Shown: one piece after another, positions 43,533 through 51,950 of the stretch | How the letters are laid out: every line of letters starts with the position of its first letter | How positions within the stretch are numbered: the stretch's first letter is position 1 | Source of the DNA: JAGORY01 sp964517585 | GTDB lineage: Bacteria; Patescibacteriota; Gracilibacteria; Peribacterales; Peribacteraceae | Reading direction: 5' to 3' | Assembly: GCA_964517585.1 (NCBI GenBank) | Contig: CAZFCB010000001.1 | Coordinates: forward strand, 1 to 64,000 | Length of the DNA: 64,000 nt | Made by a program: the position numbers and the translations under genes | The notes under the pieces: model-generated | What the model was told of the DNA's origin: nothing | Seen by the model: only the letters and a program-made list of their open reading frames with translations | Databases searched by the model: none

Positions 43533-45008
43533 CTACTTTCTATGCAAAAGCGCTACAAGCTCAATATGAGCTGTGTGTGGAAACATATCCACTGGCTGCA
43601 CCGTGCGAAGCTCGTATCCGTTTTTCAGGAACTCTCCTAAGTCTCTTGCAAACGTTGCAGCATTACAGGAAACGTAGACGATTTTCTCTGGACGATGTGT
43701 GATGATGGATTCCATCGCAGCCGGATGAAGTCCAACGCGTGGTGGGTCCACGACGATGACATTGAACTTGTATTTTCCTCCAGCTTTAAGCTGTTGATGA
43801 AGAACTTGCTCTGCTTTTCCCTTATAAAAACTAATATTGCCAATGCGGTTACGGCCAGCGGATCTGAGAGCATCATCTATGGCCGATGGATGTGACTCAA
43901 TACCAACGACTTTCTCGCAGTAGCGAGCCAGATACTGACCGATGGTTCCCATACCGCAATATGCATCAAGCACCGTATCTTTGGGGGAAAGATCCGCAGC
44001 CGTACCGATAGCGGTGTACAGTTTTTCTGTCGCGAGTGTGTTCGTTTGGAAAAAAGAAAACGGCGAAATTTGAAATGAGAGATCAAAGATTCTTTCCGTG
44101 ATCCACTGCTCGCCAACAAGTGCATGAATCTTTGGTTCTTCCGGCTTATCATTGAGGCCAAAGTGCTCAACAACGAGAAGGGATTTTAAATTCGGACGTC
44201 CTCCAAAACGAAGAAACTTCTGAAACAGAGGCTCTAGTTCTTTCTTTCTCGCCTGCACAACGAAACAAATCATGTGCTCATTGGTGTGAATACCTCGACG
44301 CAAAATGAGATTCCGCAGCATTCCCTTATGTGTTTTGGGGTTGTAGACCGGAAGCTTGGTATCCGCCATGAACTTTCGGACATCGGAGAGCAGTGTTGGC
44401 AATTGCTCATCGTACAGGTGGCACTCGGTCACCGGAAGAATGGTCGCCCATTCGCCCGCCTGATGGAAACCTATCCCTGGATTCTCATCGAAAAAAATGC
44501 GCTGTGGCTTTGCACCAGCAACTTTCGGAGGCTCCACCTCCGTACGCATCTGTGCGTAACCGAAGGTCAACTCAAGCTTGTTACGATAATGAAACACTTG
44601 TGGACTAGGAATAATCTTGAGGACTCTGCCAGGTAACTGCTTCCGAATAGCAGGATCAACAGGTGTGAGATGTTCAAGTGTCTCACGGACGATATCTTCT
44701 TTATAAGAGATTTGTTTGTTATAGGAAAGATTTTGCCACACACATCCTCCGCACGTACCAAAGTGTGCACACTTGGCAACGATCTCGTCCTTTGAACGCA
44801 TCATGACCTTTTCCACTTTGGCTTCGAAGTATGTGTCTTTCTTCTTTGTAATAACTGCTGAGACCTTTTGACCAGGAATGGCGCCGGCAATGAAGACGGG
44901 CATACCTGCAAGCATGGCAAAACCAGCACCTCCATGGGCAAATTTCTCAACAATCAGGACATGGGACTGTCCTGGCTGGGGAACGATAGGTACGTCAGTA
45001 CTTGACAT
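43533..45008 (-). CDS. rlmD: RlmD/RumA-type 23S rRNA (uracil-C5)-methyltransferase
   Basis: The family makes m5U in rRNA or tRNA. A TRAM domain (about residues 15-70) is followed by the Fe-S Cys cluster CAHFGTCGGC (about 83-92), a methyltransferase domain with DTVLDAYCGMGTIGQYLA and motif IV VVDPPRVGLHP, and the catalytic Cys in YVSCNAATFARDL. Its 491 residues are close to RlmD. The distinction from TrmA or RlmC is inferred from the Cys cluster only. A divergent promoter for the next gene overlaps its start codon region. Confidence 0.88.
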   Translation of the reverse strand: MSSTDVPIVPQPGQSHVLIVEKFAHGGAGFAMLAGMPVFIAGAIPGQKVSAVITKKKDTYFEAKVEKVMMRSKDEIVAKCAHFGTCGGCVWQNLSYNKQISYKEDIVRETLEHLTPVDPAIRKQLPGRVLKIIPSPQVFHYRNKLELTFGYAQMRTEVEPPKVAGAKPQRIFFDENPGIGFHQAGEWATILPVTECHLYDEQLPTLLSDVRKFMADTKLPVYNPKTHKGMLRNLILRRGIHTNEHMICFVVQARKKELEPLFQKFLRFGGRPNLKSLLVVEHFGLNDKPEEPKIHALVGEQWITERIFDLSFQISPFSFFQTNTLATEKLYTAIGTAADLSPKDTVLDAYCGMGTIGQYLARYCEKVVGIESHPSAIDDALRSAGRNRIGNISFYKGKAEQVLHQQLKAGGKYKFNVIVVDPPRVGLHPAAMESIITHRPEKIVYVSCNAATFARDLGEFLKNGYELRTVQPVDMFPHTAHIELVALLHRK

Positions 45009-45030
45009 TAAACTTGCAATATAGTATAAA
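45002..45030 (+). promoter_or_regulatory. Promoter of the HECGH metallopeptidase gene
   Basis: TTGACA (45002-45007) and TATAAA (45025-45030) are 17 bp apart. The -35 box overlaps the first codons of the divergent rlmD-like gene, which starts at 45008. The predicted start near 45037 leaves a 12-nt leader. Confidence 0.75.
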
Positions 45031-45049
45031 TTAACACTTTTTGCACCTC

Positions 45050-45889
45050 ATGCATTCCTTCACGTCCTATCCGGCGCCGATAAGAAAGGCGATCCTCCTA
45101 CTCGCAGGCGGAACGATGTTCGGATTTCTCGTAGCTGTCGTCATGGTAGCACGCAGTCCATCCATGGCAAGCGCAACTGATCTCCATGCCGCTGCACCAA
45201 GATTCTCAGTTCAAAGAAAAGTAGTTGCCCCAGCTCATAAAGCACCGCAACGTCTTCTTGCAGTCGTCGACCATGAGGACATTCTTCCAAAGCAGAGAGT
45301 GATTGCAGATCAGGTACTTCGGTCGCTGCCTCCTTCCTGTAGAAATAATTTGGAAAACTTCTACGTGAACTACGACAAGAATGCTGCAAACCGCGGACTT
45401 GGTGGCGAACACACGATCATTGTCATCGGTCATGTTCCTGATCGAGAATTCCGCGCGCTCATTGTTCATGAATGCGGACACGTTGCGGATCTTGGAGGAC
45501 TACGCGGCACCCCTGCAGGCGGTTACACAAATTTCTACGACGGTCATAAGCCGATCTACGCCAATGACAGCAGTGTTGCGTTTTATGAAATCAGTTGGAT
45601 CACCCCTGTCATTAACCAACCTGGTACAAAAGAGAGTGATTTCGTTTCAGGGTACGCTGCCTCTGACCCATTTGAAGATTTTGCAGAAACGTTTGCATAC
45701 TTTGCGCTGCAACAGGAATCCTTCAAGAAGATTGCGGCAAGCAACCCGGTTCTGAAGGCAAAATATGACTTTATGGAACAGGTTGTCTTCGCAGGATCCA
45801 TGTCCATCGCGCAAGGCCAATACGTTCCCGGGAAGAATATTCCTTGGGACGTAACAAAGCTTCCGTACGTGTGGCATGCGAAGAAATAG
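45050..45889 (+). CDS. Membrane-anchored zinc metallopeptidase-like protein
   Basis: The 279-residue protein has an N-terminal membrane helix (about residues 12-33). A domain outside the membrane carries HECGH (near residue 142), preceded by FRALIV, and a downstream DPFEDFAETFAYF segment (near 205) that fits a third zinc ligand. This HExxH plus E-rich second motif is typical of gluzincin-like peptidases acting in the envelope. The start ATG 45050 is chosen over an upstream TTG. The specific family is not recognised. Confidence 0.65.
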   Translation: MHSFTSYPAPIRKAILLLAGGTMFGFLVAVVMVARSPSMASATDLHAAAPRFSVQRKVVAPAHKAPQRLLAVVDHEDILPKQRVIADQVLRSLPPSCRNNLENFYVNYDKNAANRGLGGEHTIIVIGHVPDREFRALIVHECGHVADLGGLRGTPAGGYTNFYDGHKPIYANDSSVAFYEISWITPVINQPGTKESDFVSGYAASDPFEDFAETFAYFALQQESFKKIAASNPVLKAKYDFMEQVVFAGSMSIAQGQYVPGKNIPWDVTKLPYVWHAKK

Positions 45890-45932
45890 CTGAGCGTAGG
45901 ACGTGGAAAGAACAAATCGCTATGATGTCTCC

Positions 45933-46709
45933 ATGCGCCGACAACTCCTTCTCGTCTGCTGGCTCGTCACGGACATGGCACTTTTCATCGCTGCATACGT
46001 CATAGCCTACTTTCTGAGAGTCGGCTTCCTGCTTTCGACAAATTTCCCACTCGATCTGTATCTGCAAACAGTCCTCATCGTCGCTCCGTTCTGGATCGCG
46101 ACAATGTTAGAACTCGGGATTTTTCGTCTCACGCGCATTCAATCTGATCGTAAAAACCTTTCTCACATTCTCTTTGCGTGCGTCCTCGCATCAGCACTGT
46201 TCACTCTTACCTATTACTTTCTCCACGACCGATTTTTCAGCCGTCTTCTGCTTGTCGAGGCAGGCATCATCAATCTTGCGCTGACTGTCGTATGGCATTT
46301 GGCGTTCGATACATGGCAACGTCGTGTACTTCGCAAAGACCCGGCAGCGTTTCCTGTGCTCATCGTTGGCCTCAACCGCGAGTCAGAGCGGCTGATTGAT
46401 CTTCTAGAAGATCGTCAATCGCCCTTCAAGCCCGTCGCAATTCTGGATGGTCATGGCACGAGTAAAAGCCAAGTACGCGGAGTACCCGTGCTCGGGAAAC
46501 TCAACAAACTAGAAGATGTCATCAAGACTCTCAAACCGACTCATCTCATCCAGTGCAGCAACCTTGAACACACCATCAATCTGATGAGCGTGTGCAGGCA
46601 ACACAAGATGACATATCTCTTACTGCCTAGTGTGCTTGGCGCCGTCGAAGGATATGGCGAACAAATTGAGGGAAAGTCATTCATCAAAGCTGATCACAAG
46701 AGTTGGTAA
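45933..46709 (+). CDS. Polyprenyl glycosylphosphotransferase-like membrane protein without its catalytic domain
   Basis: The 258-residue protein has four membrane helices (about residues 3-25, 35-58, 70-95 and 100-120). A Rossmann-like CoA_binding_3 domain (VLIVGLNRESERLIDLL, VRGVPVLGKLNKL) follows. This is the N-terminal half of WbaP/WcaJ-type enzymes that start glycan assembly on undecaprenyl phosphate. The C-terminal bacterial sugar transferase domain is missing; the protein stops at KADHKSW. It is therefore either a regulator or a degraded copy. A nucleotidyltransferase gene follows. Confidence 0.75.
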   Translation: MRRQLLLVCWLVTDMALFIAAYVIAYFLRVGFLLSTNFPLDLYLQTVLIVAPFWIATMLELGIFRLTRIQSDRKNLSHILFACVLASALFTLTYYFLHDRFFSRLLLVEAGIINLALTVVWHLAFDTWQRRVLRKDPAAFPVLIVGLNRESERLIDLLEDRQSPFKPVAILDGHGTSKSQVRGVPVLGKLNKLEDVIKTLKPTHLIQCSNLEHTINLMSVCRQHKMTYLLLPSVLGAVEGYGEQIEGKSFIKADHKSW

Positions 46710-46814
46710 TTTCCCCAGTGTTCGATGCAATGTTTCATTCTCGCCCTTCGACGCAACCTCGCTCTGCTCGGTTCCGCTCAGGGTAAACCGGTTCTCATTC
46801 GTCTCGTATAACAT

Positions 46815-47786
46815 ATGCAAACATTTATCTTAGCGGGAGGATTTGCCACTCGTCTGTGGCCTCTCACTGAAAGACGAGCAAAACCCCTCTTACCCATCGC
46901 AGGCAAGCCTATTCTTTCGTATGCCGTAGAAGCGGTTCCAGCAGAGCTCCGTATCACCGTGAGTACAAATGCTGCGTTTGCAGAGGACTTTCATACATGG
47001 AAAGAAACACTGCAACGAAAAAATATCACGATCTCCATTGAGGACGCAGGACATGAGGATCAGAAGTTAGGTGCACTCGGTGCTATCGCACGTTGGGTGC
47101 GTGAAGAAAAAATTGATGACGACATACTGTTACTTGCCGGTGACAATTTTGCAGGAAGCGATTTGTCAGCATTTTTGACATTATTTCGTGGCAATCCCCT
47201 CATTGCCGGTCACGATATTGGAGACACGGATGCTGCGAAGGCCTTTGGTACGATTATCACAAAAAAAGATCCTGAATCATTGCTACAAGCTGTCACGTCA
47301 TTCGAGGAAAAACCAATGCATCCCAAATCCACAGTCGTCTCCACAGGTTGGTGGGTTCTCCCTCGTTCTGTGTTACCCGTATTAGTGGAGCATGCACAGA
47401 AGCACCCAGATAACGTAGGAGGTGTTTTTGAAGAATTTCTGAAACGTAACATCTCTGTAGACTGTTTTGTTTTCAGCGAACTCTGGAAAGACATCGGCTC
47501 GTTTGATGCATACATGTCGCTGCACCAGAGTCTCATCGGCGAGAATGTGGTGAAACATCCCACTGCATTGTGCAGCGATGACACCATGCTTAAGGGTGCT
47601 ATCGATCTCGGTCCAGAAACAAGGATCCAGCAATCCACGCTGACTGACTGCATCATCTTTGGAAAAAGTACGATCAAAGATTGTGTCCTGACGCGCTGTA
47701 TTATTGATGAGGGCTGCTCATTATCCAACGTGGATTTGACCGACAAAATGCTCCGAGCAGGCACTGTGCTGCATCTGAAGACGTAA
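46815..47786 (+). CDS. Sugar-1-phosphate nucleotidyltransferase
   Basis: The 323-residue protein has the N-terminal motif ILAGGFATRLWPLTERRAKPLLPIAGKPIL of NDP-sugar pyrophosphorylases, an LAGDN metal-binding segment (about residue 105), FEEKP (about 163) and LWKDIGSFDAYM. The C-terminus contains a left-handed beta-helix-like repeat (TDCIIFGKSTIKDCVLTRCIID). It activates glucose-1-P, mannose-1-P or a related sugar with NTP. The exact sugar is undefined. It follows the truncated glycosylphosphotransferase, in line with a glycan-assembly locus. Confidence 0.85.
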   Translation: MQTFILAGGFATRLWPLTERRAKPLLPIAGKPILSYAVEAVPAELRITVSTNAAFAEDFHTWKETLQRKNITISIEDAGHEDQKLGALGAIARWVREEKIDDDILLLAGDNFAGSDLSAFLTLFRGNPLIAGHDIGDTDAAKAFGTIITKKDPESLLQAVTSFEEKPMHPKSTVVSTGWWVLPRSVLPVLVEHAQKHPDNVGGVFEEFLKRNISVDCFVFSELWKDIGSFDAYMSLHQSLIGENVVKHPTALCSDDTMLKGAIDLGPETRIQQSTLTDCIIFGKSTIKDCVLTRCIIDEGCSLSNVDLTDKMLRAGTVLHLKT

Positions 47787-47844
47787 AGAAGAAGTGTAAT
47801 GTGCCGTTTCCCTTCCATGACAAAAGGGTTACACTTGGCCGCAC

Positions 47845-48510
47845 ATGAATATCGGACGAATCATCGGCCTGAGCGTTCTCCTCGTAGGCCTAGCAGCCTG
47901 CGGAGGCACAACCACGCTCACATATTCAGTGCACACGAAGATGAGTGACCCAGGGAAAGCTGCTGAAATATTTCAGGCAAGTGAACGAGTGATGTCGAGA
48001 AGACTGCCAAGTGCCGACGTGAAGGACTCGTTCGTGAAAGTCGTTCCTTCAGGAAAAGATGCAGCTGTCATGACGATAAAAGTACCGGATGCTGCCGGAG
48101 CTGAAACAGCACACCGGATTCTAGCGGAGACATTCACCTTCGATATCCGCCTTGAGGGGCCGAAGCTTCCTGGTGATACAGCAGACGAAACCAATTGGCT
48201 CGCAACTGGTATCGATGGATCGATGCTGCAATGGATTACTCCTGTCTCTAACCCCGATACCAATGAAATCGGCGTTGAGCTACTGTTTGATGAAAAGGGT
48301 CATAAGCTTCTGGAAACAGCATTTAAAGGGAATAAAGGAAAACATGTCGGCATCTTCGTCCGAGATCTTCTCGTCTCAAATATGACGATCAGCGCTGAAA
48401 CCGTTTCAGATCATATTCTCATCAGTGGCATTCCTTCTGAACGCGTCGCGCAAATTTTTGCCGATGACGTCAATGTTGGACTGCATGCTATCTTTACTCC
48501 CGTAGAGTAA
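47845..48510 (+). CDS. SecD-like lipoprotein (isolated P1-type domain)
   Basis: A lipobox-type signal peptide (VGLAACGG, Cys at about residue 19) leads into about 200 residues. The middle and end (IGVELLFDEKGHKLLETAF..., VGIFVRDLLVSNMTISAE, ILISGI) resemble the periplasmic P1 head of SecD (compare VQIQFDEKGGELFQEL and IAIFVGGEMVSAPTV in the neighbour). It lies 15 nt upstream of secD on the same strand. It could be a stand-alone extension of the SecD head, attached to the outer leaflet by lipid. Confidence 0.65.
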   Translation: MNIGRIIGLSVLLVGLAACGGTTTLTYSVHTKMSDPGKAAEIFQASERVMSRRLPSADVKDSFVKVVPSGKDAAVMTIKVPDAAGAETAHRILAETFTFDIRLEGPKLPGDTADETNWLATGIDGSMLQWITPVSNPDTNEIGVELLFDEKGHKLLETAFKGNKGKHVGIFVRDLLVSNMTISAETVSDHILISGIPSERVAQIFADDVNVGLHAIFTPVE

Positions 48511-48525
48511 TCCCCCTCCACTCTC

Positions 48526-50955
48526 ATGTCTTCCTCAGAACAACGTTCATCATTCTGGCCAATCGTTACCACGGTCGTCGTGGCCTTGTGTCTCATCATT
48601 GCTCTACCTGATTCGTACAAGCCATTTCTACCAGGAATCTTCAAGCAAGGACTTCACTTGGGCTTAGATCTCGCAGGGGGGACACAACTAGATTTCCGTA
48701 TCTCAGAAGATGAAATTGTCACGCGCAGAGCGGAGATCGCTGCAGAGATTGATCAACTCAAAAAGAATGGCGGCGACAATAATAGTATTGTCAGCAAGCA
48801 AGTGGAGCTCCAAGCACTTGATGAACAGCACGCCAACTTAGTCGAAGCTATTCGAGGAGTGCTGGAGCGTCGTATCAACTCACTCGGTGTAAGCGAAGCG
48901 ACCATCACGCCTTCCTATTTTGGCCCCGAAAAACATCTTCTCGTCGAATGCCCAGGCGTTGTAGACGTAAACCGTTGTATCCAGACAGTAGGAAAGACTA
49001 TCCAACTTGAATTTAAAGAGCAGTACACGGAAACGCCTGTAGGTTATGAGGCAGGAGTTCGTGCGCAAGCTGATAAAGTCTATAAAGCCCTTCTGGGCAC
49101 CGGAAGTCTGCAAGTCTACGGCCAAGACCTTAGTAGCCAACTTGGTGTCTCATATTTTGATAGTCGCCCACTCTTCGTATCGCAGCTACCGAAAGGCCTC
49201 GAAGCGCTTGCGAACCGATCACCGAATGATGCTGTCCTGAAAACTGAATCGTCTGTACAAACCGTTGCTCAAAATGCTGAAGGTCAACAGGAGGTGAAAG
49301 AAATCAAAGGTATCTATCTGACACAAGTTCTCGAAGGGAAAAAATTGGCTGCGCATCCTCTCACAAATCCTCGTGAAGCATTCGAAGAAATAGCAAAGAC
49401 CACGCCTGATGCAACTGTGGAGTCCAAATCCGCCATCGCTATCGATGCAACTCCAAAGGAACTGCAGCCAACTCTTCAGACAATGGAGATTGGATCTCAG
49501 AAAGCATTAAGTTTAAATGCAGGACAGAGTGCAGTTGTATTTCTTGCAGGTCGTACCGAAGGTGCGCGGGAAATGACTGCGAGTCACATCCTCATCCAGT
49601 ACAAAGGTGCCGAACGAGCTGATGCATCTGTATTACGCACGAAAGAAGAGGCGGCAGCATTGATCGAAGACATCAAAAAGCGGCTCGATGGTGGCGCTAG
49701 TTTCACGTCTATTGCACAAAAAGAATCTGATGGCCCATCGAAGGCGTCTGCAGGTTCTATTGGAGTGATCAGGGAAGGCGTGATGCCGGAGGCTTTTGAA
49801 AAGGCAGCATTTGCTCTGGAGCAAAATCGCATCAGCGGCATTGTTGAAACTCCGTTCGGCTTCCACATTATTCGCGCAGACAAGGCCCTCACGACCACAA
49901 GTGCAAAAGTCACCTACGATGTTCTACGGCTCAAGAGTGATCTTGCGAGCGCTACTACTCTTTCCGAGACAGTCGAGAAAGGTGAGATAACGAGAGAGGA
50001 AGATCAGATCGTCATTCGAGGACTCTTCTTCTCACTTGAACCTACAGGTTGGAAAGATACGGCTCTCAATGGTCAGCGTTTTCGCACCGCAAGCGTCACG
50101 GTTGATCCGGTGACCAATATCCCAGTCGTGCAAATTCAGTTTGATGAAAAAGGTGGCGAGCTCTTCCAAGAACTGACGAAGCGTAATATCGGTAAGCCGA
50201 TCGCAATTTTCGTTGGCGGTGAAATGGTGTCCGCTCCGACGGTGCAAAATGAAATTATTGGCGGCACAGCAGTCATCACAGGAAGTAGAACATTTGAGGA
50301 AGCTCGTACGCTCGCACAAGATCTGAATACCGGTGCTATCCCAGCGCCTATTTACCTTGTTGGACAGAGCACGATTGAAGCCACGCTTGGAGCAACTGCG
50401 TTGCAGCAGTCAGTCTATGCTGCGGCAATCGGCTTTCTGATCTTGTGTCTATTCATGATCATTATTTATCGATTACTCGGTGTCATCGCCTCGCTCGCTC
50501 TCGTGACATACGTTGTTATTCTCGTCGCAAGCACGAAGCTACCAATTCTTCTCATCTCGAATCAATACATTGTGCTCACGCTTGCCGGTATCGCTGGCAT
50601 CATCCTCAGCATGGGTATGGCAGTAGACGCAAATGTACTTGCGTTTGAACGCGTCAAGGAAGAACTGAGCAAAGGAAAAATGTTCAAGACAGCAGTAGAA
50701 ACTGGTTTCAAGAAAGCGTGGCCCAGCGTACGCGATGGTAACTTTTCAACCCTCATCACATGCGGCATCCTCTTTGCCATCGGTACGAGCATCGTCCGAG
50801 GATTCGCAATTACGCTCAGCATCGGTATCTTCATCTCACTCTTCACCGGTATCATCGTTTCTCGTTGGCTCTGCAGAGTCATCGCACGTTCTCCTCTCGC
50901 AGAGAGGATCGACCTCTTCGGGGTCAAGCGATCAGAATCCGTTTCAAAAGAGTAG
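48526..50955 (+). CDS. secD: Protein translocase subunit SecD with an inserted parvulin (PpiC) domain
   Basis: SecD helps the Sec channel release exported proteins with the proton-motive force. The first helix (residues 10-27), GLHLGLDLAGGTQL (42-54), the P1 base with LERRINSLGVSEATI (113-127), IFVGGEMVSAPTV (561-573) and the six-helix C-terminus with SMGMAVDANVLAFERVKEE are all typical. Between the P1 base and head, residues about 350-455 form an unexpected parvulin-type prolyl isomerase domain: MTASHILIQYKG, FTSIAQKESDGPSKASAGSIG, MPEAFEKAAFAL and ETPFGFHIIRADK. The frame is continuous. No secF gene follows, so SecF must be elsewhere if present. folB starts 10 nt later. Confidence 0.92.
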   Translation: MSSSEQRSSFWPIVTTVVVALCLIIALPDSYKPFLPGIFKQGLHLGLDLAGGTQLDFRISEDEIVTRRAEIAAEIDQLKKNGGDNNSIVSKQVELQALDEQHANLVEAIRGVLERRINSLGVSEATITPSYFGPEKHLLVECPGVVDVNRCIQTVGKTIQLEFKEQYTETPVGYEAGVRAQADKVYKALLGTGSLQVYGQDLSSQLGVSYFDSRPLFVSQLPKGLEALANRSPNDAVLKTESSVQTVAQNAEGQQEVKEIKGIYLTQVLEGKKLAAHPLTNPREAFEEIAKTTPDATVESKSAIAIDATPKELQPTLQTMEIGSQKALSLNAGQSAVVFLAGRTEGAREMTASHILIQYKGAERADASVLRTKEEAAALIEDIKKRLDGGASFTSIAQKESDGPSKASAGSIGVIREGVMPEAFEKAAFALEQNRISGIVETPFGFHIIRADKALTTTSAKVTYDVLRLKSDLASATTLSETVEKGEITREEDQIVIRGLFFSLEPTGWKDTALNGQRFRTASVTVDPVTNIPVVQIQFDEKGGELFQELTKRNIGKPIAIFVGGEMVSAPTVQNEIIGGTAVITGSRTFEEARTLAQDLNTGAIPAPIYLVGQSTIEATLGATALQQSVYAAAIGFLILCLFMIIIYRLLGVIASLALVTYVVILVASTKLPILLISNQYIVLTLAGIAGIILSMGMAVDANVLAFERVKEELSKGKMFKTAVETGFKKAWPSVRDGNFSTLITCGILFAIGTSIVRGFAITLSIGIFISLFTGIIVSRWLCRVIARSPLAERIDLFGVKRSESVSKE

Positions 50956-50964
50956 GATACGATC

Positions 50965-51309
50965 ATGGATTCCATCTTTCTCAAAGACATCGAAGTCTGG
51001 ACTCACATTGGCGTCCCAGACGCTGAACGTAAAAAGGCGCAAAAACTTCGTATATCAATCGAATTTTATACGTCACTACAGCCTGTGAGCTCGAGTGATG
51101 ATGTGTCACATGGCATCGACTACAAAGCTGTCACTGAAGCGGTTGTAGCCCTAGGATTGACGGAAAGAAATACTCTGGAGCGTTTTGCTGAAGACGTAGC
51201 GACAATGGTTGTAAGCGCGTTCAAGCCCGAAGGTGGCGTAAAAGTCTCCGTTGCTAAAATACCAGATCTACCGCTCTCTGAAGCGACTATTACCATCACC
51301 CGACCATAG
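50965..51309 (+). CDS. folB: Dihydroneopterin aldolase
   Basis: FolB converts dihydroneopterin to 6-hydroxymethyl-dihydropterin plus glycolaldehyde in folate synthesis. The 114-residue protein shows FLKDIEVWTHIGVPDAERKKAQKL, the Tyr-containing GIDYKAVTEAV segment, and the ERFAEDVATMVV helix with the catalytic-region Glu. It starts 10 nt after secD and overlaps the FolK frame at its stop. Confidence 0.93.
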   Translation: MDSIFLKDIEVWTHIGVPDAERKKAQKLRISIEFYTSLQPVSSSDDVSHGIDYKAVTEAVVALGLTERNTLERFAEDVATMVVSAFKPEGGVKVSVAKIPDLPLSEATITITRP

Positions 51310-51794
51310 AAACAGTCTATATAGGCCTCGGCTCCAATATCGATCCTGAGAAAAATCTGCGGGCAGCCGCAACGATGCTTAGAAAAATATTCAAAGGAAT
51401 CCGATTTTCCTCTGTCTACCGAAGTGCAGCCCAACACATCACCGACCAAGCAGAGTTTCTGAACGGCGCTGCCGTTTTTGAAACAACACTCTCGCCGGAA
51501 AAAATTTCCGCTGAACTCAAGAAGATCGAAAAGAAGCTCAAGAAGAATCCGCCAAAAAAATTCGGCCCTCGAACCATCGACCTAGACTTACTTCTCTACG
51601 GACAGGAAATTTCACTTGATGACGCACTCACGATCCCCCACCTTCGGCTCCACGCGCGCAAATTTGTCTTAGAGCCGCTCATCGAGCTCGGCGCCGGCGA
51701 CGTGAATCACCCGGGTTTTGATCGAAAACTCAAAACATATCTAGAGGAAACGAAAGATCAGCACTGTGAGAAGACCAAGCTCAAGGGATTGTAA
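51306..51794 (+). CDS. folK: Hydroxymethyldihydropterin pyrophosphokinase FolK, start codon non-standard
   Basis: FolK transfers pyrophosphate from ATP to 6-hydroxymethyl-dihydropterin. The conserved opening VYIGLGSNIDPEKNLRAAATML and the FGPRTIDLDLLLYGQ segment (about residues 93-107) are present. The first ATG in frame is 51375, which would delete the essential YIGLGSN strand. No ATG, GTG or TTG exists between that ATG and the upstream stop at 51279. The only plausible site is ATA at 51306, which overlaps the folB stop as ATAG. So FolK may start at AUA, or may be made by -1 frameshifting from folB as a FolB-FolK fusion. Length 162 residues from ATA is normal. Confidence 0.88.
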   Translation: METVYIGLGSNIDPEKNLRAAATMLRKIFKGIRFSSVYRSAAQHITDQAEFLNGAAVFETTLSPEKISAELKKIEKKLKKNPPKKFGPRTIDLDLLLYGQEISLDDALTIPHLRLHARKFVLEPLIELGAGDVNHPGFDRKLKTYLEETKDQHCEKTKLKGL

Positions 51795-51804
51795 AACCCA
51801 CGCC

Positions 51805-51926
51805 AAGGGCAGGCGCGCGCAGCAGTGGGGGCCTAGAGGGTAAGCCTCGTTCGCCGCAGCGAACGGGCGGGGTATCTGCGCGCACGCGTTTTTTTGATCC
51901 TTTTTTGTCGCTCGGACAAAAAAGGA
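51805..51926. repeat. Structured intergenic repeat, copy 3
   Basis: About 122 bp between folK and folE, here between genes on the same strand. It keeps the outer inverted repeat, the central hairpin GTTCGC-CGCA-GCGAAC and the terminal hairpin CCTTTTTTGTC-GCTCG-GACAAAAAAGG. Its right edge lies 9 nt before the folE -10 box. The region just inside the left edge (GCCTAGAGGG) differs from copies 1 and 2. Confidence 0.8.
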
Positions 51927-51935
51927 CAAACGAGA

Positions 51936-51941
51936 TATAAT
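51936..51941 (+). promoter_or_regulatory. -10 box of folE
   Basis: A perfect TATAAT lies 9 nt before the folE ATG. The repeat hairpin upstream supplies a CGGACA that could act as a weak -35 box 17 bp away. Confidence 0.55.
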
Positions 51942-51950
51942 GCTCATCCC

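Noticed and set aside
37990..51926. CRISPR array
   Set aside because: The three repeat copies are kilobases apart, about 120 bp each and have no regular spacers; no cas gene other than a Cas4-like nuclease family member is present.
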